Shown here one piece after another: positions 54,286 through 62,556 of a DNA stretch of 64,000 nt (position 1 is the stretch's first letter; every line of letters starts with the position of its first letter). Below the pieces are notes generated by a model, which ran no database searches, had not been told where the DNA came from, and saw nothing but the letters and a program-made list of their open reading frames with translations. A program made the position numbers and the translations under genes. This DNA is from Luteimonas sp. J29 (GTDB lineage: Bacteria > Pseudomonadota > Gammaproteobacteria > Xanthomonadales > Xanthomonadaceae). The stretch lies in NCBI RefSeq assembly GCF_000472505.1, contig NZ_AWZR01000001.1, positions 56,286-120,285 on the forward strand, written 5' to 3'.

Positions 54286-55383
54286 CTACTCGCGCACCAG
54301 CGGCCGCACCACCTCGAGCAGGCTGACCAGGGTCTTGCCGGGCTCCTCCCACGGCACCATGTGCGCCGAGCGCTCGAACCAGACCCCGCGCTTGAACGGC
54401 GCGTCGACCTGCTCCAGCCAGTCGGCGGTGATCTGCGAGGGCGTGGTGTAGTCGTGGCGGCCCATGAACATCACCACCGGGATCGGGAATTCGCGCACGC
54501 CGGTGAAATCGACCTGCACGAACTCGTCCAGCAGCCGTTCCAGGCTGAACAGGCTGCCGGCCGACAGCGCGGCGCGGTCCTGCGCGTCATAGTCGGGCGA
54601 CAGGCGCGCCGCGCCGTAGTACCAGAGGTTGGTCTCGTCGCGGTACGCGGCCATGCCGCCGTAGTGCTGCGGCCACTTGCGGGCGGCGACGATGCGATCG
54701 CGGGTCAGCGGCGCGTCGCCCGGGTAGGGCAGCAGCGCCTCCATCTCGCGCACCGCCTCGGCGTTGCCGCGGCGACGCGCCTCCTCGAGCCCGTAGGCGA
54801 GGCTGAGGCGCTCGTTCTCGCGCACGTTGACCACCTGGCCGATGCCGACGTAGGCGTGGAACAGGTCGGGCCGGGCGAGCGCCGCGTGCATCGCCGGGAT
54901 CGTGCCCCAGCTGTGCGCCACCAGCACCAGGCGCTGCTTGCCCAGCTTCGCGCGCACGTGTTCGGCGATGGCGACGAGGTCGTCGACGTAGGTCTGGATG
55001 CGCAGGGTCTCGCCCAGCGCTTCGGAATGGTCCTCGCGCCAGGTCTTGCCGGCGCCGCGCTGGTCGTAGTGGACCATCGTGAAGTATTCCTCCAGCGGGC
55101 GCTGGAACTGCCACAGGCTGGGGATCGTCGGCGACGCCGGGCCGCCGTGCACGAACAGCACGACCGGGTTGGCCCGGTCCTGGCCGCGGATGCTGATCCA
55201 GTGGTCGAGGCCGTTGACGGGGTGGCGATAGGTCTCCTGCACGCCGTCCGGGCCGGGGATCCGCATCAGGTCCGCGACCACGGCGCGCGCGCGCGCCGCG
55301 TCGTCGTCCGCGGGCGACTGGGCGCGCCCGGGTGCGATGGCCAGGCCGCACAGCAGCAGGGCGAGGGCGATGCGTCGGACCAT
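54286..55383 (-). CDS. Secreted alpha/beta hydrolase, proline iminopeptidase-like
   Basis: A 365-residue hydrolase with a signal peptide (residues 1-21, GRAQ end). Triad and oxyanion segments: LFVHGGPASPT (about 76), VHYDQRGAGKTW, nucleophile VAHSWGTIPAM (Ser about 149), Asp in FMGRHDYTTPSQ, and His in ERSAHMVPWEEP. HGGP and DQRGxG are characteristic of the S33 proline iminopeptidase family, but substrate range in this group is broad. It is convergent with anmK, 3 bases apart. Confidence 0.9.
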   Translation of the reverse strand: MVRRIALALLLCGLAIAPGRAQSPADDDAARARAVVADLMRIPGPDGVQETYRHPVNGLDHWISIRGQDRANPVVLFVHGGPASPTIPSLWQFQRPLEEYFTMVHYDQRGAGKTWREDHSEALGETLRIQTYVDDLVAIAEHVRAKLGKQRLVLVAHSWGTIPAMHAALARPDLFHAYVGIGQVVNVRENERLSLAYGLEEARRRGNAEAVREMEALLPYPGDAPLTRDRIVAARKWPQHYGGMAAYRDETNLWYYGAARLSPDYDAQDRAALSAGSLFSLERLLDEFVQVDFTGVREFPIPVVMFMGRHDYTTPSQITADWLEQVDAPFKRGVWFERSAHMVPWEEPGKTLVSLLEVVRPLVRE

Positions 55384-55540
55384 GGGGGGGCTCCTCGATG
55401 CAAGGCGCCATGATGACGCCGCGGGCGGCTCCGGGGAAACCGTGGCTGGCTCCACGCCGCGGCCGATCCGTCCTCCCCGTGCTGCTGCGCCCGCGCCTGC
55501 ATGCCGCGGCACGAACGGCCCGCGCTGGCGCGACCTTCCC

Positions 55541-55627
55541 CCTGTAGGAGCGGCTTCAGCCGCGACCGGTGCCCCGGCTGTCCGCGCACGCATGGCTCCT
55601 GGTCGCGGCTGAAGCCGCTCCTACAGG
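55541..55627. repeat. REP doublet (REPIN)
   Basis: CCTGTAGGAGCGGCTTCAGC followed by CGCGACC (55541-55567) is repeated perfectly inverted at 55601-55627, giving 27-base arms around a 33-base centre. The GTAGGAGCGGCTTCAGCCGCGA core is the well-known extragenic palindrome of Pseudomonas and Xanthomonadaceae. It lies between the hydrolase gene and the RHH-like gene. Confidence 0.92.
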
Positions 55628-55667
55628 AGGCAGCGGGCCCGGGCGCCGCCGTGCCGGGCCGGCCGCG

Positions 55668-55931
55668 TCAGTCGGGAGACGGCGGCCGGATCCGGCCGAT
55701 GGCGGCGAAGCCCGGGTCGTTGGGCACCTGCTCCAGCGCCGCGATCGCGGCCTGCAGGGCGTCGGCCTCGGCATTGTCCAGGTGCACCGAGCCGTCGCCC
55801 TCGTACACGTGCAGGCCCTGCTCGAGCAGGTAGAGCAGGGCCTGCGGCAGTTCCCAGCCGCGGGCCTGGGCCACGCGCCTGATCCGGTCGACCAGGACCG
55901 GGTCTGCATCCCGCAGCACGATGTCGGTCAT
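55668..55931 (-). CDS. Small ribbon-helix-helix-like protein
   Basis: An 87-residue protein. The first 45 residues (TDIVLRDADPVLVDRIRRVA, then QARGWELPQALLYLLEQGL) fit a strand-helix-helix pattern like FitA-type antitoxins or Arc-type repressors. The rest is acidic and Ala-rich. Its start overlaps the ampG stop by 4 bases, so it is the third gene of xthA-ampG. No toxin gene is adjacent, so a regulator is a better guess than an antitoxin. Assignment by pattern only. Confidence 0.75.
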   Translation of the reverse strand: MTDIVLRDADPVLVDRIRRVAQARGWELPQALLYLLEQGLHVYEGDGSVHLDNAEADALQAAIAALEQVPNDPGFAAIGRIRPPSPD

Positions 55932-57238
55932 GTCGCCCCCCCGGAGGGTTCCTTCACCGGCTCACGGATCCTGCGCCACAGCCAGGCCAGCAGCAAGAGC
56001 GTGGGGACCACGGTGAGCGCGCTGAGCACGAAGAAGGTGCTGTACGACGTCCGCTCGACCAGGTAGCCCGACAGCCCGCCGGCGAACTTGCCCGGCAGGT
56101 TCGCCAGCGACACCAGCAGCGCGAACTGGGTGGCGGTGAAGGCGCGGTCGGTGAGCGAGGACATGAACGCGATCAGGACCACGCCGGCGAAGCCCTGGCA
56201 CAGGTTGTCGGCGGTGATCGCCGCGTAGAACGCCCAGATCTGCGAGGGGTACTGGGCCATCAGCAGGAACGCCAGGTTCGACAGCGCCACGCCCAGCGTG
56301 GCCACGAACAGCATCCGCCGGAACCCGTAGGCGGCCACGGCCATGCCGCCGAGGAAGGCGCCCGCGATCCCGGTCCAGATGCCGTAGAGCTTGGACACCG
56401 TGGCGATGTCGGCCTTGCTGTAGCCCGAGTCGAGGTAGAACGGCCCGGCCATCACCCCGATCACCTGGTCGGGGAACTTGAACAGGCCCACGAACAGCAG
56501 CAGCACGAGGCCGAGCGCCACGCCGTTGTTGCGGAAGTAGCTGGAGAACGGCTGCCAGAACGCGCCGAGGAAATCGATCCGGCGCTCGACCGTGGTCTCG
56601 GGCTGGTCGGGCTCGCGGCTGAGCAGGGTGGCCGCCACCGGCAGCAGCATCAGCGCCGCCATCGCGGTGTAGGCCCAGCGCCAGCCCTGGAACTCGGCCA
56701 GGTACAGCGCGCCGGCGCCGCCGAGGATCAGGCCGAAGCGGTAGCCCAGCGTATAGGTCGCGGCGAGTGCGGCCTGGGCGCTCGCCGGCGCGATCTCGAT
56801 GCGGTAGGCGTCGACCACCGAGTCCTGGGTGGCGCCGGCGAACGAGCCCACCAGCACCCAGGCCACCAGCGGGCCGACGCCGAGGTCGGGCCGGGCCAGC
56901 GCCAGCGCGAACAGGCTCGCGGCCACCAGCAGCTGCGCGAACAGCAGCCACGAACGGCGGCGGCCGAGGAACGCGGTGAGTGGGAACGCGTAGCGGTCGA
57001 TCAGCGGCGCCCACAGGAACTTGAGCAGGTAGAAGAAGCTGGCGAGGCTGATCAGGCCGATGCTGCCCAGGTCGAGCCCGACGTCGCGCAGGCGCGTGGA
57101 CAGGGTCATCGAGGCGATCAGCAGGAACGGCAGGCCGGAGCCGAAGCCGAGCACCAGCATGGTCAGCGCCGAGGGCGTGGCGAACGCGCGCCGGATCCCG
57201 GCCCAGCCGCGGTAGGAAGGCGCGGCCGCTTCGCTCAC
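55928..57238 (-). CDS. ampG: AmpG-type muropeptide permease (MFS)
   Basis: A 436-residue major facilitator protein with 12 hydrophobic segments. Family features: TMLVLGFGSGLPFLLIASMTL, FLWAPLIDRYAFPLTAFLGRRRSWLL, GATQDSVVDAYRIEI, YTLGYRFGLILGGAGALYLA, and ADNLCQGFAGVVLIAFMSSLTDRAFTATQFALL. AmpG imports GlcNAc-anhydroMurNAc peptides for recycling, and the presence of anmK nearby supports this. The start is GTG 57238, which overlaps the xthA stop by 4 bases. Confidence 0.93.
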   Translation of the reverse strand: MSEAAAPSYRGWAGIRRAFATPSALTMLVLGFGSGLPFLLIASMTLSTRLRDVGLDLGSIGLISLASFFYLLKFLWAPLIDRYAFPLTAFLGRRRSWLLFAQLLVAASLFALALARPDLGVGPLVAWVLVGSFAGATQDSVVDAYRIEIAPASAQAALAATYTLGYRFGLILGGAGALYLAEFQGWRWAYTAMAALMLLPVAATLLSREPDQPETTVERRIDFLGAFWQPFSSYFRNNGVALGLVLLLFVGLFKFPDQVIGVMAGPFYLDSGYSKADIATVSKLYGIWTGIAGAFLGGMAVAAYGFRRMLFVATLGVALSNLAFLLMAQYPSQIWAFYAAITADNLCQGFAGVVLIAFMSSLTDRAFTATQFALLVSLANLPGKFAGGLSGYLVERTSYSTFFVLSALTVVPTLLLLAWLWRRIREPVKEPSGGAT

Positions 57239-58035
57239 GTGGCGTAGTCCACGACGTAGGGGGCGTGGTCGGACAGGCGCGGCTCGCGCTGCACGAAGCA
57301 ACCCGTGATGGTCTCGGCCAGCGCCGGCGTCACCAGCTGGTAGTCGATCCGCCAGCCCACGTCATTGGCGCGCGCCGCGCCGCGGTTGCTCCACCAGGTG
57401 TATTCCTCGGCGTCGGGCTTCGCCACCCGGAAGCTGTCCTTCCAGCCCAGCGCCGGCGGCTCGACCAGGCCGTCGCCGTGGTCGTCGGCGATCATCGAGT
57501 TCAGCCATGCGCGCTCGGGCGGCAGGCAGCCGGAGTTCTTCTGGTTCGAGCTCCAGTTCCGGATGTCGCGGCGCGAGCGCACGATGTTCCAGTCGCCGCA
57601 CAGCACGTAGTCGCGGCCGCTGGCCAGCCACTGGTCGAGGATCGGCCGCAGCCAGTCCATCACCTCGAACTTGAAGCCTTGGCGCTCCTCGCCCGAGGAG
57701 CCGGACGGGATGTAGAACGAGACCACGCTCAGGCTGCCGAAGCGCGCCTCGATGTAGCGGCCTTCGTCGTCGAACGGCGCCCAGCCCAGCGAGGTGCGCA
57801 CCTCGTCGGGCTCGCGGCGGCTGTAGATCGCGACCCCGCTGTAGCCCTTCTTCGTCACCGCGTCGCGATAGACGCAGTGCCTGAACGGGCGGAAGCAGGC
57901 GTCGCCGAGCTGGTCCTCCTGGGCCTTGGTCTCCTGCAGGCAGACCACGTCGGCGTCCTGCTGCGCGAGCCAGTCGAAGAAGCCCTTGTTGGCGGCGGAG
58001 CGGATGCCGTTGGCGTTGAAGCTGACGATGCGCAT
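57235..58035 (-). CDS. xthA: Exodeoxyribonuclease III
   Basis: A 266-residue AP endonuclease/3' exonuclease for base excision repair. Catalytic blocks: FNANGIRSAANKGFFDWL, VCLQETKAQEDQL (metal Glu), KGYSGVAIYSRREP, FYIPSGSSGEERQGFK, LCGDWNIVRSRRDI, WWSNRGAARANDVGWRIDY, and the catalytic His in LSDHAPYVVDY. It is the first gene of a tightly coupled operon with ampG and an RHH-like gene, an odd functional mix. Confidence 0.95.
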   Translation of the reverse strand: MRIVSFNANGIRSAANKGFFDWLAQQDADVVCLQETKAQEDQLGDACFRPFRHCVYRDAVTKKGYSGVAIYSRREPDEVRTSLGWAPFDDEGRYIEARFGSLSVVSFYIPSGSSGEERQGFKFEVMDWLRPILDQWLASGRDYVLCGDWNIVRSRRDIRNWSSNQKNSGCLPPERAWLNSMIADDHGDGLVEPPALGWKDSFRVAKPDAEEYTWWSNRGAARANDVGWRIDYQLVTPALAETITGCFVQREPRLSDHAPYVVDYAT

Positions 58036-58159
58036 CGGTCGGGGGTTGGCGTGTGTGCGGCAAGCCTAGCGGAAACGCTCCGCGCCTGTCCGCGCCGGCG
58101 CGCCGGCGCGGTGGCGCGGCCCGCGCGTTGCGCGGCGCTTCACCCGGGCGCGGGCGCGT

Positions 58160-58510
58160 TCAGGCCTTGCGCACGAACTCCGACTTCAGGCCCATCTGGC
58201 CGATCCCGTCGATCCTGCAGTCGATGTCGTGGTCGCCCTCGACCAGGCGGATGTTGCGCACCCGGGTGCCGACCTTCACCACCTGCGACGATCCCTTGAT
58301 CTTCAGGTCCTTGACCACGACCACGGTGTCGCCGTCGGCCAGCGGGGTGCCGTTGGCATCGCGCACCTGCGCCGCCGCCGCGGCCGCGGCGGCCTGCTCG
58401 GCCTGCTCGGCCGGGGACCACTCGTGCGCGCATTCGGGGCACACCAGCAGCACGCCGTCCTCGTAGGTGTAGCTCGACCCGCATTGCGGGCACGGGGGCA
58501 GGGCGGACAT
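58160..58510 (-). CDS. yjdM: YjdM/PhnA-type zinc-ribbon protein
   Basis: A 116-residue protein with a zinc ribbon at the start ([15 protein letters not shown] and [11 protein letters not shown], residues 5-33), an Ala-rich linker, and the conserved C-terminal domain [52 protein letters not shown]. It belongs to the YjdM (formerly PhnA) family. Despite the old name it is not the phosphonoacetate hydrolase; the function is unknown. Confidence 0.94.
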   Translation of the reverse strand: MSALPPCPQCGSSYTYEDGVLLVCPECAHEWSPAEQAEQAAAAAAAAQVRDANGTPLADGDTVVVVKDLKIKGSSQVVKVGTRVRNIRLVEGDHDIDCRIDGIGQMGLKSEFVRKA

Positions 58511-58576
58511 GCAGGCTCCTCGCGCAACTGGGGGCCGGGGATTGTCGCATCCCCTGCGCCGCGGTGCGCCCGGAGG

Positions 58577-59752
58577 CTATTCCGGGCGCGGCGTGTCGGC
58601 GGTGCTCGGCGGCAGCACCGGGTACTCCACCCGGGGCTGGCGGCCGGTGAGCGTGCGCAGGAACGCGGCGATCGCCCTGGCCTCGTCGTCGTCGATCTCG
58701 CGGCCCAGCTGCGCGCTGCCCATGATCGCGACCGCCTGCTCCAGGTCCCAGACCTGGCCGCTGTGGAAGTAGGGCGCGGTCAGTTCGACGTTGCGCAGCG
58801 GCGCGGCGCGGAACACGTACTCGTCGCTGGCGGTGGCGGTGACCTCGAACCGGCCCTTGTCGCCGGGCGGCAGGATCTCGGCGCCGGGGCGCTCGATCAC
58901 CCCGAACGGGAAGTAGGCCTGGCCGCCGAAGTTGCGGCCGTTGTGGCAGGACGCGCAGCCGCTGGAGACGAACAGTTCCAGGCCACGGCGCTCGGTGGCG
59001 TCGAGCGCGTCGTCCTCGCCCAGCACCCAGCGGTCGAAGCGCGAGCCGGGGGTGACCAGGGTGGCCTCGAAGGCCTCCAGGGCCAGCGCCATGTTGTCGA
59101 AGTTGACCGGCTCGGCCTCGCCCGGGAAGGCGCGGCCGAAGCGTTCGACGTACTCGGGGATGCTGCGCAGCGTGCGTTCCACCAGTTCGGGCGTGCTGTT
59201 CATCTCCACGCTGGCCTGCACCGGGCCCTTGGCCTGTTCGGCCAGGTCGGCGGCGCGCCCGTCCCAGAACTGGGCGCCGTTGAACACCGCGTTGAGCACG
59301 GTCGGCGAGTTGCGCGGTCCGCGCTGCCAGCCGTGGCCGATCGAGGTGGGGACGTTGTCGGCGCCGCCGGTGCCGACGCTGTGGCAGGTGTTGCAGGTGA
59401 TCAGGTGGCTGCGCGACAGGCGCGGGTCGAAGAAGAGCATGTGCCCGAGCTCGACCTGCTCGGCCGAGAGCGGCTTGCCGCGCAGTTCCTCGACGCGTTC
59501 GGGAATGGTGCCGAACAGGGCCGCCGCGGTGGCGCGCAGGGTGTCGCCGTCGGCGGCGGCCGTGGCCGGGTCGGATGCGGTAGCCGCGGGCGCGGCGCCG
59601 GCCACGCCGTCGGCCGCCGGGCCCGCCGCCTCCGCCTGCGGCGCGGTGGCCGCGGCCGCGGCCGCGTCGCGGTCGCCCTCGGCCTGCCGGCAGCCCACCG
59701 CGACCAGCAGCGTCGCGGCGATCGCCAATGCCAGCCTGGTGCGCTTGCCCAT
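58577..59752 (-). CDS. Di-haem cytochrome c peroxidase family protein (lipoprotein-like)
   Basis: A 391-residue periplasmic protein. The signal peptide ends in VAVGC, a plausible lipobox, then a 60-residue Ala-rich linker. Two haem sites follow: LITCNTCHSVG (about residue 118) and GCASCHNGRNF (about 270). Other family blocks are LGHMLFFDPRLSRS, RNSPTVLNAVFNGAQFWDGRA, LRNVELTAPYFHSGQVWDL and the late IAAFLRTLTG. It probably reduces H2O2 with electrons from a cytochrome. ATG 59752 has GGAGG eight bases upstream. Confidence 0.92.
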   Translation of the reverse strand: MGKRTRLALAIAATLLVAVGCRQAEGDRDAAAAAATAPQAEAAGPAADGVAGAAPAATASDPATAAADGDTLRATAAALFGTIPERVEELRGKPLSAEQVELGHMLFFDPRLSRSHLITCNTCHSVGTGGADNVPTSIGHGWQRGPRNSPTVLNAVFNGAQFWDGRAADLAEQAKGPVQASVEMNSTPELVERTLRSIPEYVERFGRAFPGEAEPVNFDNMALALEAFEATLVTPGSRFDRWVLGEDDALDATERRGLELFVSSGCASCHNGRNFGGQAYFPFGVIERPGAEILPPGDKGRFEVTATASDEYVFRAAPLRNVELTAPYFHSGQVWDLEQAVAIMGSAQLGREIDDDEARAIAAFLRTLTGRQPRVEYPVLPPSTADTPRPE

Positions 59753-59874
59753 GGTCGATCCTCCGTCGTGTCCTGTCGCCGCCACCATAGGCCCGGCCGG
59801 CGCCGGGCGCCTTGATCGCGGTCAATGGCCGGCGGTTGCTACCATGGCCGTTCCGCGGCTTCCTGCTCCACGCC

Positions 59875-60534
59875 ATGCCCGACCATCGCACCCGGTTCCT
59901 GCGCCTGGCGCTGCAGGCCAATGCCTTGGGTTTCGGCGAGTTCACCCTCAAGTCCGGCCGCATCAGCCCGTATTTCTTCAACGCCGGCCGCTTCGATTCG
60001 GGCGCGGCGCTGGCCGCCCTGGCCGGCTGCTACGCCGACGCGCTGGACGACGCGGGCATCGACTTCGACCTGCTGTTCGGCCCGGCCTACAAGGGCATCC
60101 CGCTGGCGACTGCGCTGGCCTGCGAGTACGCGCGGCGCGGACGCGACCTGCCGCTGGCCTTCAACCGCAAGGAGGCCAAGGACCATGGCGAGGGCGGCCG
60201 CCTGGTCGGCGCCCCGCTCGGCGGGCGCCGGGTGCTGGTGGTGGACGACGTGATCACCGCCGGCACCGCGATCCGCGAGGCACTGGCCATCATCCGTGGC
60301 GCAGGCGGTACCCCCGCCGGGATCGTGGTCGCGCTCGACCGGCAGGAGGTCGCGGGCGAGGGCAGGCGCGAGTCGGCCACCCAGGCGATCGCGGCCGAGG
60401 CCGGGATCCCGGTGGTGGCGGTGGCCACCCTGGGGGATCTTCTTGCGTTTGCCGACCAGAGTGCCGAGCTTGCGGACGAACGTCCGCGCCTGCAGGCGTA
60501 CCGGGCGCAATATGGCGTCGGCGACATCCACTGA
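59875..60534 (+). CDS. pyrE: Orotate phosphoribosyltransferase
   Basis: A 219-residue enzyme joining orotate and PRPP to OMP in pyrimidine synthesis. Blocks: FGEFTLKSGRISPYFFNAGRF, LFGPAYKGIPLATALA, FNRKEAKDHGEGG (catalytic loop), and the PRPP motif VLVVDDVITAGTAIREAL. ATG 59875 matches the E. coli-type start; the open frame extends upstream to 59812, but those codons look unrelated to the family. It is divergent from the peroxidase gene. Confidence 0.96.
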   Translation: MPDHRTRFLRLALQANALGFGEFTLKSGRISPYFFNAGRFDSGAALAALAGCYADALDDAGIDFDLLFGPAYKGIPLATALACEYARRGRDLPLAFNRKEAKDHGEGGRLVGAPLGGRRVLVVDDVITAGTAIREALAIIRGAGGTPAGIVVALDRQEVAGEGRRESATQAIAAEAGIPVVAVATLGDLLAFADQSAELADERPRLQAYRAQYGVGDIH

Positions 60535-60559
60535 TTCGGACCGCGGGGGGCGGAATTCG

Positions 60560-61216
60560 ATGAAGAAGAGCATCTGGCTGGCCGTGGTGCTGGGCGTGCT
60601 GGCGACCGGGGTGGAGGCGCAGAACCGCCGGCAGCCGGCCAAGCCCGCGGCGGAGAAGCGGCTGTACTGCTGGGACGAGGGCGGGCAGCGGGTGTGCGGC
60701 GACGCCCTGCCGGCGCACGCCGTCGACGCGGCGCGCACCGAGCTGAGCGCGCGCAGCGGACGGCCGCTGGCGCAGGTGGACGAGGCGATGACGCCCGAGG
60801 AGCGCGCGGCGGCCGAGGAGGCGGCGCGCCAGGCCGAGGTCGCAGCCGCGGCCGAGGCCGCGCGCCAGCGCCGCGAGCGCGCGATGGCCGAGTCCTACGA
60901 GACCGAGGAGGAACTGCGCAAGGCCTTCGACGACCGCATCGTGCTGGTGGACGAGGCGCTCAAGACCTCGCGCATGGGCGTGGCCAACCTGCGCCAGAGC
61001 CTGGTGTCGCTGCTGCGCCAGGCCAACGACCTGGAGCTGCGCGGAGAGCCGGTGCGCAAGCGCCTGCTCGACAGCATCCAGTCCCAGCACCGCGACCTGC
61101 TTCGGCAGCAGGCGATCATGCGCCAGCAGCTCGAGGAGCGAGCGTCGCTCGACGCCGAGCTCGAGCACGCCGTCGAGCGCTACCACGCGCTCCGCGGCGG
61201 CCGCGACCGGCGCTGA
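60560..61216 (+). CDS. Periplasmic coiled-coil protein of unknown function
   Basis: A 218-residue protein with a signal peptide (residues 1-21, GVEAQ end), a short segment with two Cys (RLYCWDEGGQRVCGDALPAH) resembling the start of DUF4124-like proteins, then a long helical region rich in Ala, Glu and Arg (about 75-215) likely to form a coiled coil. It follows pyrE by 25 bases on the same strand. I do not recognise a function. Confidence 0.8.
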   Translation: MKKSIWLAVVLGVLATGVEAQNRRQPAKPAAEKRLYCWDEGGQRVCGDALPAHAVDAARTELSARSGRPLAQVDEAMTPEERAAAEEAARQAEVAAAAEAARQRRERAMAESYETEEELRKAFDDRIVLVDEALKTSRMGVANLRQSLVSLLRQANDLELRGEPVRKRLLDSIQSQHRDLLRQQAIMRQQLEERASLDAELEHAVERYHALRGGRDRR

Positions 61217-61222
61217 GCAGGC

Positions 61223-62476
61223 TCAGCGCGGGGTCGGCGCGCCGCGCAGCCAGCCGATCGCGCCTTCGGCCGCGACCAGGCCGGTGGCGAAGCAGGCGGT
61301 GAGCAGGTAGCCCCCGGTCGGCGCTTCCCAGTCGAGCATTTCCCCGGCGGCGAACACGCCCGGCCGGGCGCGCAGCATCAGACGCTCGTCGAGCGCTTCC
61401 AGGTGGATGCCGCCGGCGGTGCTGATCGCCTCGGCTACCGGTCGTGAGCGCAGCAGGCGCAGCGGCAGGCGCTTGAGCGTGGCGGCGACCCGGCCCGGGT
61501 CCTGCAGGTCCTCGGGCGACAGCGCCTCGCGCAGCAGGCCCGCCTTCGCGCCGTGAATGCCGGTCGTCCGGCGCAGGTGCTCGGACAGGCTGCGGCCGCC
61601 GCGCGGGCGGGCCAGGCGGGCAGCCAGTGCCTCCGGCGCCGTTCCGGGCGCGAGGTCCAGGGCGATGTCGGCATGGCCGCTGCATTCGACAAGTTCGCGC
61701 AACGTCGCCGAAACGGCATAGATCAGGCTGCCTTCCAGCCCATACTCGCTGATGACGCACTCGCCTTGCAGGGACCGCGGGTTTCCGACCGGATCGGTCC
61801 AATGCAGGACCACCGGCTTGAGCGGCGCGCCGGCGTGGCGCTGGGCGAAGTGGGGGGTCCAGTCGACCTCGAAGCCGCAGTTGGCCGGGCGCAGCGGCGC
61901 GACCTCCACGCCCTGCGCGGCGAGCAGGGGCGCCCACGCGCCGTCGCTGCCCAGCTGCGGCCAGCTCGCGCCGCCCAGGGCCAGGACCGTGGCGGCCGGG
62001 CGGATCCGGCGCGGGCCCTCCGGGGTGTCGAAGCAGGCCGCACCGTCGGCGTCCCAGCCGGTCCAGCGGTGGTGGACGTGGATCGCCACGCCCTGCGCGC
62101 GCAGACGCCGGACCCAGCCCCGCAACAGCGGGGCGGCCTTGCGGTCGAGCGGGAACACCCGTCCCGAACTGCCGACGAAGGTGTCCACCCCCAGCCCGCG
62201 GGCCCAGTCCCGCAGCGCGTCGGCGTCGAACCGCTCCAGCCAGCGTCCGACGTCGGCGGCGCGCTCGCGGTAGCGGCTGGCGAACAGCGGGCGCGGATCG
62301 GAATGGGTGAGGTTGAGTCCGCCCTTGCCCGCGATCAGGAACTTGCGGCCGACCGAGCCCTTCGCCTCGTACAGGTCCACCGCCAGGCCCGCCGCGCGCA
62401 GGCGCTCGGCCGCGATCAGGCCCGCGGGGCCGCCGCCGACCACCGCGACGCGGGAGGAAGGGTCGGCGTCGAGCAT
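61223..62476 (-). CDS. FAD-dependent oxidoreductase, YhiN/HI0933-like (TIGR03862 type)
   Basis: A 417-residue flavoprotein. The FAD site is VAVVGGGPAGLIAAERLRA (about residues 10-28), followed by GSVGRKFLIAGKGGLNLTHSD, GSSGRVFPLDRKAAPLLRGW, TVLALGGASWPQLGSDG, and the C-terminal STAGGIHLEALDERLMLR, GVFAAGEMLDWEAPTGGYLLTAC. The function of this family is unknown. GATAAT (62488-62483) stands six bases before the ATG and there is no Shine-Dalgarno: another probable leaderless start. Confidence 0.92.
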   Translation of the reverse strand: MLDADPSSRVAVVGGGPAGLIAAERLRAAGLAVDLYEAKGSVGRKFLIAGKGGLNLTHSDPRPLFASRYRERAADVGRWLERFDADALRDWARGLGVDTFVGSSGRVFPLDRKAAPLLRGWVRRLRAQGVAIHVHHRWTGWDADGAACFDTPEGPRRIRPAATVLALGGASWPQLGSDGAWAPLLAAQGVEVAPLRPANCGFEVDWTPHFAQRHAGAPLKPVVLHWTDPVGNPRSLQGECVISEYGLEGSLIYAVSATLRELVECSGHADIALDLAPGTAPEALAARLARPRGGRSLSEHLRRTTGIHGAKAGLLREALSPEDLQDPGRVAATLKRLPLRLLRSRPVAEAISTAGGIHLEALDERLMLRARPGVFAAGEMLDWEAPTGGYLLTACFATGLVAAEGAIGWLRGAPTPR

Positions 62477-62556
62477 ATGGGCATTATCGCCGCCGGCGCG
62501 TGCCGCCTGCAGTGGGAGCGCTACCATGCGGGCACGACACGCAGAGGAGGAAAGCG

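Noticed and set aside
55668..55931. Antitoxin of a toxin-antitoxin pair
   Set aside because: No toxin-sized partner gene is adjacent; the gene is coupled to ampG instead.
58160..58510. Phosphonoacetate hydrolase, from the old name PhnA
   Set aside because: The protein is the small zinc-ribbon YjdM family, which is unrelated to that hydrolase.
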